Assembly: GCA_029571225.1 (NCBI GenBank)
Contig: JAKPTF010000042.1
Span: forward strand, 1 to 49,116
DNA: 49,116 nucleotides
Direction of reading: 5' to 3'
Source: Candidatus Omnitrophota bacterium
GTDB lineage: Bacteria; Omnitrophota; Gorgyraeia; Gygaellales; Profunditerraquicolaceae
Shown here: piece after piece, positions 8,052 to 16,627 of the stretch
Layout of the letters: each line of letters starts with the position of its first letter
Numbering within the stretch: position 1 is the first letter of the stretch
Made by a program: the position numbers and the translations under genes
Notes under the pieces: model-generated
The model's database searches: none
The model's input: only the letters and a program-made list of their open reading frames with translations
What the model was told of the DNA's origin: nothing

Positions 8052-9098
8052 CTACATCTGTTTAAATTCTTCCGGGTTCTTCACCTTTGACATGGCGGCG
8101 TCCAGTGTGATGAGCCCCTTATTGTAAAGCTCCTTGAGGCATTTGTCCATGGTCTTCATGCCGTACTGGCTGCCGGTCTGCATGATGGTCGGTATCTGTT
8201 CGATCTCCTGTTCGCGTATGAGGTTCCTGATAGCCGGGGTCGCGACAAGCGTTTCGCACGCGAGGACCCGGCCCTGGCCGGAGGCATGCGGAATAAGCGT
8301 CTGCGAAATGATTCCCTGGAGGCAATCCGCGAGCTGCAGCCTCACCTGCTGCTGTTGGTGCGGCGGGAACACGTCTATGATGCGGCCGATCGTCTGCGGA
8401 GCGTCGGGCGTGTGCAGGGTCGCAAGTACCAGATGGCCCGTTTCCGCAGCGGTGAGCGTGGTCGAGATAGTATCAAGGTCTCGCATTTCGCCCACTACGA
8501 TGACGTTGGGGTCCTGGCGCAGGCAGTGGCGCAGGGCCTCGGAGAACGAATGCGTGTCGGCGTAAACCTCGCGCTGTTTAATGATGGCCTTCTTGTTGGT
8601 GTATATGAACTCGATCGGGTCCTCGATGGTGATGAGGAGGCATTCGCGCTCGTTATTTATTAGATTGATGAGTGACGCCAGCGAAGTCGTCTTGCCCACG
8701 CCTGTCGGGCCGGTCACCAGGACCAGGCCGTTTGGCCTGCGCGCCAGGTCGAGGACAACCGGCGGAAGCCCGAGCGATTCTATGTTCGGAATCTCCAGCG
8801 GTATCCTGCGGAACGCCCCTTCGACTGATCCTTTCTGCAAATGGATGTTCACGCGGAAACGGTCAAGGTTCGGCAGCGCCAGTGAGAAATCCAGTTCCAG
8901 GTCGCGCTCGAACATCTCCTTCTGCGTGTCGGTCAGGACCCCGTAAATCATTTTCTTGATGGCATCGCGGGTCAGGGTGATCGACTCATGGCGGTGAAGC
9001 TTTCCGTCGATCCGGTATATGGGCGGTTCGTTCTCTGTAAGATGAAGGTCGGAGGCCCTTTTCTTGACGCAGAGCATCATCAACTCATTGATATCCAT
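8052..9098 (-). CDS. pilT: PilT-type twitching motility ATPase
   Basis: A hexameric ATPase that powers retraction of type IV pili at the inner membrane. The 348 residues show an N-terminal PAS-like domain with DLHL (17-20), Walker A GPTGVGKTT (130-138), the Asp box around ITIEDPIEF, Walker B NVIVVGEMRD (198-207) and the His box HLVLATLHT (222-230). The C-terminal AIRNLIRE...MQTG is characteristic of PilT rather than PilB. It is intact and full length. Its position is strange: it separates the large and small subunits of a hydro-lyase, with 15- and 8-base gaps, and no other pilus gene is in view. Confidence 0.92.
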   Translation of the reverse strand: MDINELMMLCVKKRASDLHLTENEPPIYRIDGKLHRHESITLTRDAIKKMIYGVLTDTQKEMFERDLELDFSLALPNLDRFRVNIHLQKGSVEGAFRRIPLEIPNIESLGLPPVVLDLARRPNGLVLVTGPTGVGKTTSLASLINLINNERECLLITIEDPIEFIYTNKKAIIKQREVYADTHSFSEALRHCLRQDPNVIVVGEMRDLDTISTTLTAAETGHLVLATLHTPDAPQTIGRIIDVFPPHQQQQVRLQLADCLQGIISQTLIPHASGQGRVLACETLVATPAIRNLIREQEIEQIPTIMQTGSQYGMKTMDKCLKELYNKGLITLDAAMSKVKNPEEFKQM

Positions 9099-9113
9099 TC
9101 GTCCCTCCCTCTG

Positions 9114-10367
9114 TTATAGGTATTTCCTCGGATCGGTGATCATCCCCGTTATTGCCGATGCCGCTACCGTAGCCGGCGAGGCCAGATAAATAAACGCCGT
9201 TGGGTTCCCCATCCTGCCCTTGAAATTCCTGTTGGCCGTTGATATGACCGTCTCGCCGTCCGCGGGCACACCGTTGTGAGTCCCGACACAGGGCCCGCAG
9301 CCTGGAGCTACGACCACCGCCCCAGCCCTGATGAAGGTATCGATGTATCCTGCCTTGAGGGCCTCGAGCATGATCTGGCGCGAAGCTGGCGCCACGATAA
9401 AGCGTACGCCCGGTGCGACCTTCCTGTTTTTGAGCAGCCTGGCCCCTGCCTCCAGGTCCGCAAGCCTGCCGTTGGTGCATGTGCCCAGGAACGCTTCGTT
9501 TATTCTGACGGATTTAAGCTTGCCCGCTGAAGTGACCGTATCGACATTATGAGGGATCGATACCTGCGGCACCAGCCGCGAGATATCATACGTCCGGACG
9601 GATTCGTAAGCCGCGTCTTTATCCGCGGAAACCGCCCTGATAGGGGTGCCGGCGGGCACACGGGACTTCAGCCAGGCGAGTGTTTTTTTATCCTGCGGCA
9701 TGAACCCCGCCTTGGCTCCCATCTCTACGACAAGGTTGCACATGGTCATTCGTCCGTCAATGTCCATGGAATCAATGACCGGGCCTGAAAACTCGATAGC
9801 CTTATACGTCGCGCCGTTTGCGCCGATCGAGCCGATGATATGCAGTATGATATCCTTTGGGTATACGCCCGCAGGGACCTTTCCCGTGACGATGATCTTT
9901 ATGGTGGGCGGGACCTTGAACCAGTTACTGCCCGTTGACAGAGCGACCGCCAGGTCAGTCGAGCCTACGCCCGTGGAAAATATACCCAGGGCCCCGTACG
10001 TGCAGGTATGGGAATCAGCGCCGAGCACCAGGTCACCGGGAAGTATCCTTCCGGATTCGGGTATCACCTGATGGCATACGCCGCATCCGCAGTCGAACAG
10101 CCCCGCATTGAATTCAGAGGCGAAGGACCGCATCTTCTTATGGACCCGCGACACCCCTTCGCTAGGGGACGGCGCGCTGTGGTCTATGACCATGCAAAAA
10201 GGGATTTTCAGCTTTTTGAGCCCCATTTCGCGCACGCGATCGATTATGATCGACGAGGTGCCGTCCTGGCCGAATGCGAAATCCACTTTGCATATCGCGA
10301 AATCTCCTGCGTACACGTCCTTGCCTGCGTGAGCGCTCAATATTTTTTCAGCGACAGTCTTTCCCAT
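9114..10367 (-). CDS. aconitase/isopropylmalate-isomerase family large subunit
   Basis: The [4Fe-4S] subunit of a heterodimeric hydro-lyase that moves a hydroxyl group on a tricarboxylate or similar acid. The 417 residues match the short prokaryotic form. Cluster ligands are visible as Cys297 in GTCTNG and Cys357/Cys360 in GCGPC, and the active-site stretch GADSHTCTYGALG is at 117-129. The upstream CGCGVCHQ (93-100) is rich in Cys and includes the conserved His. Whether it makes isocitrate, 3-isopropylmalate or another product is not decided by sequence alone; neighbours icd and mdh favour an aconitase role. pilT follows after 15 bases. Confidence 0.85.
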   Translation of the reverse strand: MGKTVAEKILSAHAGKDVYAGDFAICKVDFAFGQDGTSSIIIDRVREMGLKKLKIPFCMVIDHSAPSPSEGVSRVHKKMRSFASEFNAGLFDCGCGVCHQVIPESGRILPGDLVLGADSHTCTYGALGIFSTGVGSTDLAVALSTGSNWFKVPPTIKIIVTGKVPAGVYPKDIILHIIGSIGANGATYKAIEFSGPVIDSMDIDGRMTMCNLVVEMGAKAGFMPQDKKTLAWLKSRVPAGTPIRAVSADKDAAYESVRTYDISRLVPQVSIPHNVDTVTSAGKLKSVRINEAFLGTCTNGRLADLEAGARLLKNRKVAPGVRFIVAPASRQIMLEALKAGYIDTFIRAGAVVVAPGCGPCVGTHNGVPADGETVISTANRNFKGRMGNPTAFIYLASPATVAASAITGMITDPRKYL

Positions 10368-10379
10368 ATGGCAGAAATC

Positions 10380-11555
10380 CTATAATTTTTTCAGGAATTG
10401 TTCGAGCCTGTCCATGCCTTTTTGGATCTGGGGCAGTCCCGTTGCGTATGACATGCGGATGAAGCGGTCATCGCCGAATGCGATGCCCGGTATGACGGCG
10501 ACCAGCTGTTCGTCGAGGAAGCGCGAGGCGAACGCCATGGAATCAAGCCTGGTTTTTGATATATCGCAGAACATGTAAAATGCACCGCCCGGCACAACCG
10601 GTGTGATACGCTGCATGGCGCTGAGGCGCGAAATGATATAATCACGCCTTTTCTGGAATTCCGCGCACATGGATTGCGAAAAGGATTCAGGCATGGTCAG
10701 GGCAGCGACTGCGGCCTTCTGGCTGATGGAAACTGGATTAGAGGTCGTGTGGTCCTGAAGGTTGGATATTGCCTGCGCTATGTCACGGGGTGCGCCGAGG
10801 TATCCGATCCGCCAGCCGGTCATGGAATGGCTTTTGGAAAGGCCGTTGACCGTGATGGTCAAGTCGTATATGTCCCTGCCGAGCCCCGCTATCGATACGT
10901 GTTTATTGCCGTCAAAGATGATTTTTTCGTATATCTCGTCGCTGATGCAGAATATCTTCTTTTCCACGCAGATGCCGGCAATGTCTGAAAGCTCTTTTTT
11001 GCCGTAGACGCATCCGGTCGGGTTCGAAGGGCTGTTGAGAATCAGTATGCGCGTCTTGGGGGTGATCTGGGTTTTAAGGCTTTCAGGCGTAATCTTGAAA
11101 TTATTGGACGCCTCCGTCCTGATGAATCGCGGTGTTCCCTGGGCAAGGTGGACCATCTCCGGATAGCTGACCCAGAACGGGGACGGGATTATGACCTCGT
11201 CCCCCGGGTCCAGCAGGGAGAATATCGCGTTGAAGATGCTGTGCTTGGCGCCGCAGGATACGACGATCTGATCGGGCGCGTAGGTGAGTCCGTTGTCGCG
11301 GCTGAACTTGTCTATGATGGCCGCTTTCAGCTCAGGTATGCCGGTAGTGGCCGTGTACTTGGTAAAGCCGGATTCTATGGCTGAGCATGCGGCGCGCTTG
11401 ACCTGTTCCGGTGTGTCAAAATCAGGCTCGCCCGCGGCAAAGGAAACCACATCCTTCCCTTCGCTTTTAAGCTTTTTCGCCTTGGACGTTATTGACAGTG
11501 TAGGCGAGGGATGTATTTTTTTTATACGTTCTGACAGCCTGGTGTCAATACGCAT
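10380..11555 (-). CDS. aspC: class I aminotransferase, aspartate aminotransferase type
   Basis: A PLP enzyme that probably moves amino groups between aspartate/glutamate and oxo acids (class Ib). The 391 residues include the AAGEPDFDTP signature (40-49), KYTATTGIPELK for the small domain, NSPSNPTG (174-181), DEIYEK, the PLP lysine Lys241 in SKSHSMTGWRIGYL, and a C-terminal RMSYA with the substrate carboxylate arginine. It begins five bases after rplQ and is the first metabolic gene after the ribosomal cluster. Aspartate as substrate fits with mdh-derived oxaloacetate in the same unit, but class Ib enzymes can be broad in range. Confidence 0.88.
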   Translation of the reverse strand: MRIDTRLSERIKKIHPSPTLSITSKAKKLKSEGKDVVSFAAGEPDFDTPEQVKRAACSAIESGFTKYTATTGIPELKAAIIDKFSRDNGLTYAPDQIVVSCGAKHSIFNAIFSLLDPGDEVIIPSPFWVSYPEMVHLAQGTPRFIRTEASNNFKITPESLKTQITPKTRILILNSPSNPTGCVYGKKELSDIAGICVEKKIFCISDEIYEKIIFDGNKHVSIAGLGRDIYDLTITVNGLSKSHSMTGWRIGYLGAPRDIAQAISNLQDHTTSNPVSISQKAAVAALTMPESFSQSMCAEFQKRRDYIISRLSAMQRITPVVPGGAFYMFCDISKTRLDSMAFASRFLDEQLVAVIPGIAFGDDRFIRMSYATGLPQIQKGMDRLEQFLKKL

Positions 11556-11560
11556 TGAGC

Positions 11561-12163
11561 TTAAAGGGAATCCCGTTCTTTTTTAAAGATGCCGCGTATG
11601 CCTCCAAGGAACTTCTTCTGGGGCTTGACTGTTTTCTTCGGAGGCTGCGACTCAGGCGCTGTAGTTTTTTCGGCAGCGGGTTCGGCCTTGGGTTTCTCTT
11701 CATGGGGCGCCGGCTGCTCGATATGCTTGCCTCCGGCTGTTTCGCCTCCGGATGCCTCCCTTGATTCTTTTGATGTTTTTTTCTGCTTCGCCGCTTTTTC
11801 CTTCACGGCCAGCTGCGTGAGCTGAAAAAGCACGATCTGAGCGTCGTCGCCGCGGCGGTTCTCCAGCCGCAGGATCCTGGTAAAACCGCTCGCATGTGAT
11901 TTGAATCTAGGAGCGATGTCTGAGAAAAGCCGTGATACGAGCGAATGGTCACCGAGCTCGGCGAAAGCCATCCTCTTCTTCTCAAGCGTGTTGGCCTTAC
12001 CCCAGGATATTAGCTTCTCGACTACCGGCTGCGCTGCCTTTGCCCTGGTCAGCGTCGTGCGAATGGACTCGTGCGCCAGGAGCGCCTGTACAAGGCTGCG
12101 AATTGTGGCAGAGCGCCACGCGGTCCTGCGGTTGAACTGATGTCTGGATTTTCTGTGTCTCAT
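11561..12163 (-). CDS. rplQ: 50S ribosomal protein L17 with C-terminal extension
   Basis: The first about 118 residues are ordinary L17: RHRKSRHQFNR at the start, then the RTTLTRAKAAQ and LISWGK helices. They are followed by about 80 extra residues, low in complexity and rich in Lys, Glu, Pro and Ala, ending in a basic-hydrophobic segment KKFLGGIRGIFKKE. The extension is in frame with no sign of fusion to a known domain. The gene follows rpoA by 30 bases, as in the standard alpha operon, and precedes aspC by five. Confidence 0.95.
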   Translation of the reverse strand: MRHRKSRHQFNRRTAWRSATIRSLVQALLAHESIRTTLTRAKAAQPVVEKLISWGKANTLEKKRMAFAELGDHSLVSRLFSDIAPRFKSHASGFTRILRLENRRGDDAQIVLFQLTQLAVKEKAAKQKKTSKESREASGGETAGGKHIEQPAPHEEKPKAEPAAEKTTAPESQPPKKTVKPQKKFLGGIRGIFKKERDSL

Positions 12164-12193
12164 GGTAAAGTCTTACCCCTCGGTCTTTTTTTG

Positions 12194-13180
12194 TTATTTT
12201 TTAAGTTTCTTCGAATCGATCTGCATGCCTAGCGTCAGCCCCATGCCTCCGAGAAGCTGCTTTATTTCGGTGAGAGATTTCTTACCGAAGTTCTTAAAGC
12301 TTAGCATCTCGTCCTCGCCGCGCTTCACCAGGTCCGCGATAGTCTTGATGTTGGCCTCCCTCAAGCAGTTGGATGAGCGCACTGACAGCTCAAGCTCGGA
12401 TATGGGCAGCCTCAATTTTTCGTACAGCGCCGCTTCTTCCTGGGTCATCTCCGGTTCTTCCATTTCTTCCTCCGGCAGCTGGCCGAAGTTCACGAAGATG
12501 TCAAAATGGCGCTGAAGTATGTTCGAAGCGTACAGTAGGGCATCCTTTGGGCTGATGGCGCCGTTGGTCGTTATCTCCAGCACGAGCTTGTCGTAGTCGG
12601 TGCGCTGACCCACGCGCGTGTTCTCGACCGTGAAATTGACTTTTTTAACAGGGCTGAATATCGAGTCGATCGCTATCGTCCCTATGGTATGCTCTTCCTT
12701 CTTGTTCTGTTCCTGCGGCACGTATCCCCTGCCGCGCGCGACCTCCATCTCCAGGGAAAACTTGGTATCCTTGGTCAGGGTACAGATGTGCAATCCGGGG
12801 TTGATCACCTCGATTGTTTCGTCAGTCTCGATGTCCTTGCCTGTTACCGGCCCTTTGGAGCTTTTCTTGATGGTAACTGTTTTGGGCACCTTTGAGTGAG
12901 ACCGCAGGATCAGGTTTTTGATGTTAAGGATAATCTCCGTGACGTCCTCGAGGACACCCGGTATGTTTGTGAATTCATGCGACGCACCGGAGAACTTTAC
13001 TGAGGTGACGGCCGCCCCTTCGATGGACGAAAGAAGGACCCTTCTCAGTCCGTTGCCGATGGTAACGCCGTAACCGCGCTCGAACGGCGCAGCCGTGAAC
13101 TTGCCGTACGTATTGCTGTAGCTAGCTTCGTCACACTCTAATTTCTTTGGTAGCTGAAAATCTCTCCACTTTACTCCCAT
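12194..13180 (-). CDS. rpoA: RNA polymerase alpha subunit
   Basis: The 328-residue assembly scaffold of RNA polymerase. The N-terminal domain has the conserved ERGYGVTIGNGLRRVLLSS (about 35-53) used for dimerisation and beta binding. The C-terminal domain carries the helix-hairpin-helix with RSSNCLREANIKT, the region that contacts UP elements and activators, and ends in LGMQIDSKKLKK. An acidic linker with EEEMEEPEMTQEE joins them. The start has GGGAGG upstream, just after the hairpin at 13196-13229. Confidence 0.98.
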   Translation of the reverse strand: MGVKWRDFQLPKKLECDEASYSNTYGKFTAAPFERGYGVTIGNGLRRVLLSSIEGAAVTSVKFSGASHEFTNIPGVLEDVTEIILNIKNLILRSHSKVPKTVTIKKSSKGPVTGKDIETDETIEVINPGLHICTLTKDTKFSLEMEVARGRGYVPQEQNKKEEHTIGTIAIDSIFSPVKKVNFTVENTRVGQRTDYDKLVLEITTNGAISPKDALLYASNILQRHFDIFVNFGQLPEEEMEEPEMTQEEAALYEKLRLPISELELSVRSSNCLREANIKTIADLVKRGEDEMLSFKNFGKKSLTEIKQLLGGMGLTLGMQIDSKKLKK

Positions 13181-13195
13181 GGTTCCTCCCTTATG

Positions 13196-13229
13196 CCCCG
13201 GCCGTTCTGCACGTGCAGCAACAGCGGGG
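13196..13229 (-). promoter_or_regulatory. stable hairpin in the rpsD-rpoA spacer
   Basis: CCCCG (13196-13200) pairs with CGGGG (13225-13229), and between them the 12-base palindrome CTGCACGTGCAG with flanking GTT/CAAC extends the stem. No T-run follows on the minus strand, so it is not an intrinsic terminator. It ends about 15 bases before the rpoA start codon and could influence translation or mRNA processing. Confidence 0.4.
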
Positions 13230-13241
13230 ACGCATAGAACA

Positions 13242-13874
13242 TTATTTTGAATACAATTCTACGATAAGCTGTTCTTCGATCGGGTGCAGGATGTCGGATC
13301 TTTCCGGAAGCCGTACGACTCGCGCCGTAAGCTGCGCGGGCACAAATTCAAGCCATGCGGGCACGGTTCGTTCCTTCGTGTATTCGAGGTTTTCCTTGAT
13401 CCTGTTTTTTGATTTTTCCGTGCCCTGTATCGAGATGATATCGCCCGGCCTGATGAGGTACGACGGAATGTTTACCCGTTTGCCGTTTACGGCAACGTGA
13501 TTGTGCCTGACGATCTGGCGCGCGTGAGAACGGGACAAGCCCAGCCCCATCCTGAAAATGACATTGTCTATCCGGCGCTCGAGAAGCTGCAGGAGGACCT
13601 TTCCTGTAACGCCCTTGGACCTGGAGGCGATGGCAAAATAACCGCGGAATTGCCTTTCGAGAATCCCGTAGATACGTTTTACCTTTTGTTTTTCCCGCAT
13701 CTGCAGGCCGTAGTTGGAAAGTTTCATCCTTGTTTTCGCAGACCCGTGCTGACCTGGCGGGAAATTGCGCCTGTTGACCGCGCACTTATCCGTATTGCAG
13801 CGGTTGCCTTTTAAGAACAGTTTTTCCTGCTGCCTGCGGCAGAGCCTGCACACCGAATCCGTATATCGAGCCAT
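13242..13874 (-). CDS. rpsD: 30S ribosomal protein S4, zinc form
   Basis: A primary 16S rRNA binding protein of 210 residues. The N-terminus has the four-cysteine zinc site (Cys9, Cys12, Cys26, Cys31) of C+ type S4, and the S4 RNA-binding domain is visible around RLDN-like [17 protein letters not shown] and [17 protein letters not shown]. In E. coli S4 represses its own operon. No recognisable S4 target leader lies before rpsM here. It sits between rpsK (31 bases upstream) and rpoA. Confidence 0.98.
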   Translation of the reverse strand: MARYTDSVCRLCRRQQEKLFLKGNRCNTDKCAVNRRNFPPGQHGSAKTRMKLSNYGLQMREKQKVKRIYGILERQFRGYFAIASRSKGVTGKVLLQLLERRIDNVIFRMGLGLSRSHARQIVRHNHVAVNGKRVNIPSYLIRPGDIISIQGTEKSKNRIKENLEYTKERTVPAWLEFVPAQLTARVVRLPERSDILHPIEEQLIVELYSK

Positions 13875-13905
13875 GTGTTTTTACTCCGTCTCTTAAATGA
13901 TTGTA

Positions 13906-14373
13906 TTAGACCCTGCGTTTCTTTTTTGCCCGGCAGCCGTTGTGGGGTATCGGGGTTATATCCTTGATTGACGTGACGATAAGCCCTCCCGCCTGCAGTG
14001 CCCTGATCGCCGATTCACGCCCGGGACCAGGACCCCTGACCAGCACGTCGACCGACTTGAGCCCCATGTCTTTTGCGCGCTTTGCCGCATCCGTCCCAGC
14101 CACCTGCGCGGCAAAGGGCGTTGATTTGCGCGAACCGCCATAACCGACTATGCCGGGTGTTGACCATGTAATGGTGTTGCCCTGCTTATCGGTTATATTG
14201 ATGACAGTATTGTTGAAGCTTGCCAGGATGTGCGCGACCCCTGCGGTCACGCCTTTGAGTGTTTTCTTTTTCTTCGCCCCAGGTTGAGTTCCTGCGGTCT
14301 GGTGTCCTGACGCAGATGCCGGAGCCGATGCCTGTGTTTGTTGTTGTGGTTGCGCGTTCTTGTCAACTGCCAT
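13906..14373 (-). CDS. rpsK: 30S ribosomal protein S11 with N-terminal extension
   Basis: A platform protein of the small subunit. The core from about residue 36 is typical ([18 protein letters not shown], then [14 protein letters not shown] and the basic C-terminus [11 protein letters not shown]). The first about 35 residues are an unusual tail rich in Gln, Ala, Ser and Thr followed by KKKK. At 155 residues it is about 25 longer than E. coli S11. The start is 14 bases after rpsM, with a GAGGAGA-like site upstream. Confidence 0.97.
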   Translation of the reverse strand: MAVDKNAQPQQQTQASAPASASGHQTAGTQPGAKKKKTLKGVTAGVAHILASFNNTVINITDKQGNTITWSTPGIVGYGGSRKSTPFAAQVAGTDAAKRAKDMGLKSVDVLVRGPGPGRESAIRALQAGGLIVTSIKDITPIPHNGCRAKKKRRV

Positions 14374-14387
14374 GTACTATCTCCTCG

Positions 14388-14786
14388 TTATGCCTTTTTG
14401 GGCGCTGGTGCTTCTTTTTTGACGATTAACGTGCCGCTCTTTCTTGGGCCCTTGCGGGTCCTGGCATTGGTGCGCGTGCGCTGACCGCGTACGGGCAGGC
14501 CTTTTTTGTGCCGGTATCCGCGGTAGGAGCCGATGTCCATAAGCCGCTTTATATTCTGCGAGATGTCCCTGCGCAGGTCTCCTTCAACTTTTACCGTGCT
14601 TTTCTGCAGTGTATTGGTGATATGAGAGACTTCTTCCTCGGTCAGGTCCTTGGCGCGTTTTTCCGGCGGGACATTCGCGTCTTTGAGTATCTGCTTTACG
14701 TTATACCTGCCGACGCCGTATAAATACGTCAACGCGACATCTATCCGTTTTTGTTTCGGTAGGTCAACACCTAAGATTCTTGGCAC
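14388..14786 (-). CDS. rpsM: 30S ribosomal protein S13
   Basis: A head protein of the small subunit contacting the 50S and P-site tRNA. At 132 residues it has the usual opening [14 protein letters not shown], the helix-two-turn-helix core, the [19 protein letters not shown] stretch and a basic tail that projects towards tRNA. It ends with [10 protein letters not shown], a slightly longer tail than in E. coli. It follows rpmJ by 34 bases and precedes rpsK. Confidence 0.97.
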   Translation of the reverse strand: MPRILGVDLPKQKRIDVALTYLYGVGRYNVKQILKDANVPPEKRAKDLTEEEVSHITNTLQKSTVKVEGDLRRDISQNIKRLMDIGSYRGYRHKKGLPVRGQRTRTNARTRKGPRKSGTLIVKKEAPAPKKA

Positions 14787-14820
14787 GAGTTCCTCCTCTT
14801 ACAATGCGTATATGAACGCC

Positions 14821-14934
14821 TTATCCCTGGCGTTGCTTATGCTTGGATGTCGAGCATATGACCCGCACGACTCCGCGCCGCTTTATTATCTTGCATTTAT
14901 CGCATATCTTCCTGATTGATGCCTTTACTTTCAC
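14821..14934 (-). CDS. rpmJ: 50S ribosomal protein L36, zinc form
   Basis: A 37-residue reading frame starting with GTG (14934-14932) and ending in TAA. It translates to the L36 pattern [14 protein letters not shown], then RRGVVRVIC, then KHKQRQG. The zinc ligands are Cys11, Cys14, Cys27 and His32, the C+ form. AAAGGA lies about ten bases upstream of the GTG. Its place between infA and rpsM is the standard one. Confidence 0.96.
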   Translation of the reverse strand: MKVKASIRKICDKCKIIKRRGVVRVICSTSKHKQRQG

Positions 14935-14961
14935 CTGTCCGTTCCTTTCGCGCGAGTGGTC

Positions 14962-15180
14962 TTATTTCACCCTGAATGTTATTCTACCACGTGTCAGATC
15001 GTAGGGCGACAGTTCCAGCTTCACTTTGTCCCCGGGCAGAATTCGGATGAAATTCATGCGCATCTTCCCTGAAACGTGCGCAAGCACAGTATGGCCGTTC
15101 TCGAGGGCGACCTTAAACACGGCGTTGGGCAGCGCCTCAAGCACCACGCCTTCGGTCTCAATATGTTCTTCTTTGGCCAT
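14962..15180 (-). CDS. infA: translation initiation factor IF-1
   Basis: A 72-residue OB-fold protein that binds the ribosomal A site during initiation. It shows the standard core [17 protein letters not shown] (13-29), the [19 protein letters not shown] segment and the closing RGRITFRVK. It lies between map (38 bases) and rpmJ (27 bases), the usual spc/alpha junction order in many bacteria. Confidence 0.98.
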   Translation of the reverse strand: MAKEEHIETEGVVLEALPNAVFKVALENGHTVLAHVSGKMRMNFIRILPGDKVKLELSPYDLTRGRITFRVK

Positions 15181-15218
15181 TTTACGTTGCCGCTTCGATA
15201 ACCGCGGCCTTATCTTCG

Positions 15219-15980
15219 TTATGAGCCCTGCCCCGCGCAGAGCGTTAGTATTTCAGCCCCTGTTTCCGTTATCGCAACCGTGTGTTCCCAATGGGCCGAT
15301 AGCTTCCCGTCAGCCGTTACCGCCGTCCATCCGTCGTCGAGAACCTCGCATTCCCATGTGCCCTGGTTGATCATCGGTTCAACGGCAAATACCATCCCGG
15401 CTTTGAGAATCGGTCCCTGGCCCTTCCTGCCGAAATTCGGAATCTCCGGCTCCTCGTGCAGGGAAGCGCCTATACCGTGGCCTACGAACTGGCGCACGAC
15501 CGAGTATCCGTGCTGCTCCGCATACTGCTGAATGGCATGCGAAATATCAGAGAGCCTGTTTCCCTGCCGCATCTGCCTGATGCCCGCGGCAAGGCTTTTG
15601 CGGGTAGTGTCTATAAGGCGCCTTGCTTCCCGTGATACCGTGCCTACGGGCACGGTCACCGCCGCATCGGAATAGAAGCCTTTGTATCTGATGCCCATGT
15701 CGATAGATGCTATCTGGCCCTGGTGCATAACCCTGTTACCGGGTATGCCGTGCACGACCTGGTCATCAATCGAAACACAAATATTGCGCGGATACCCGCG
15801 GTATCCCAGAAAAGCGCTTTCCACTCCGGCCTCAGCCATGAGCCCGGCAGCCAGGCTGTCCAGGTCCTGGGTCGTGACGCCTTCCTTCACAGCTTCCTGG
15901 ACCCTGCGCAGGATCTCAGCCAGGATCCTGCCGGCCGAACGCATGGTCTCCAGGTCCCGGTCTGTTTTAATCAAGATCAT
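15219..15980 (-). CDS. map: type I methionine aminopeptidase
   Basis: A metallo-exopeptidase that removes the initiator methionine from nascent proteins. The 253 residues contain the five metal ligands in their usual settings: VHGIPG with the substrate His, [16 protein letters not shown] (two Asp), [14 protein letters not shown] (His), EPMI (Glu) and EHTVAI (Glu). There is no N-terminal SH3-binding or zinc-finger extension. Its start overlaps the end of adk by four bases (ATGA), indicating translational coupling. Confidence 0.97.
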   Translation of the reverse strand: MILIKTDRDLETMRSAGRILAEILRRVQEAVKEGVTTQDLDSLAAGLMAEAGVESAFLGYRGYPRNICVSIDDQVVHGIPGNRVMHQGQIASIDMGIRYKGFYSDAAVTVPVGTVSREARRLIDTTRKSLAAGIRQMRQGNRLSDISHAIQQYAEQHGYSVVRQFVGHGIGASLHEEPEIPNFGRKGQGPILKAGMVFAVEPMINQGTWECEVLDDGWTAVTADGKLSAHWEHTVAITETGAEILTLCAGQGS

Positions 15981-16627
15981 TTGATGGAGCGCGCTTTTTG
16001 TATGATCTTTTTCAGTACTACAGCCGCATCGTCATCTGCGGATATTGTTGTTAAAATGCCGGCTGTGCGGTAATACTCCAGTAGCGCCGCGACTTCGCTG
16101 CGGTAAACCGCAAGCCTCTTCTTTATAGTCGCTTCTTTATCGTCGTCCCGCTGGTATAACTGACCGCCGCATTGATCGCAGACACCCTCGCGTTTCGGCG
16201 GCATATTTGTCCTGTGGAACAACGCGCCGCATTTCCTGCACACAAGCCTGCCTGAAAGCCTCTGGACGATGACCGCTTCGCTTGAGTCAAGGTCAAACAC
16301 AACATCTATCTTCATGGCCCGCCTGGCGAGAATGGCGTCGAGAGTCTTTGCCTGGTTCAACGTTCTGGGGTATCCGTCCAGGATGAATCCATTTTTGACG
16401 TCTGCCTGACCGAACCTGTCTTCGAGCATCATCGTCACAAGTGAATCCGGCACCAGCAAACCCTTATTCATATAATCCTTCGCTTCGAGCCCCAGCTTCG
16501 TCGCCTGAGCTACGTTCTGGCGCAGGAGGTCGCCTGTGGAAATATGAGCCAGCTTTAATTCGCCGGCCATTGCCTTGGCCTGAGTCCCTTTGCCAGCGCC
16601 CGGAGGCCCAAGGAGAACGATCCTCAT
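15977..16627 (-). CDS. adk: adenylate kinase, zinc-LID type
   Basis: Balances AMP, ADP and ATP. The P-loop GPPGAGKGTQ is at residues 7-16, the AMP site includes ISTGDLLR, and DGYPRT marks the core. The long LID carries four cysteines arranged CRKCG ... CDQCG, a structural zinc site as in many Gram-positive enzymes. The 216 residues are full length. It overlaps secY and map by four bases at either end. Confidence 0.97.
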   Translation of the reverse strand: MRIVLLGPPGAGKGTQAKAMAGELKLAHISTGDLLRQNVAQATKLGLEAKDYMNKGLLVPDSLVTMMLEDRFGQADVKNGFILDGYPRTLNQAKTLDAILARRAMKIDVVFDLDSSEAVIVQRLSGRLVCRKCGALFHRTNMPPKREGVCDQCGGQLYQRDDDKEATIKKRLAVYRSEVAALLEYYRTAGILTTISADDDAAVVLKKIIQKARSIK

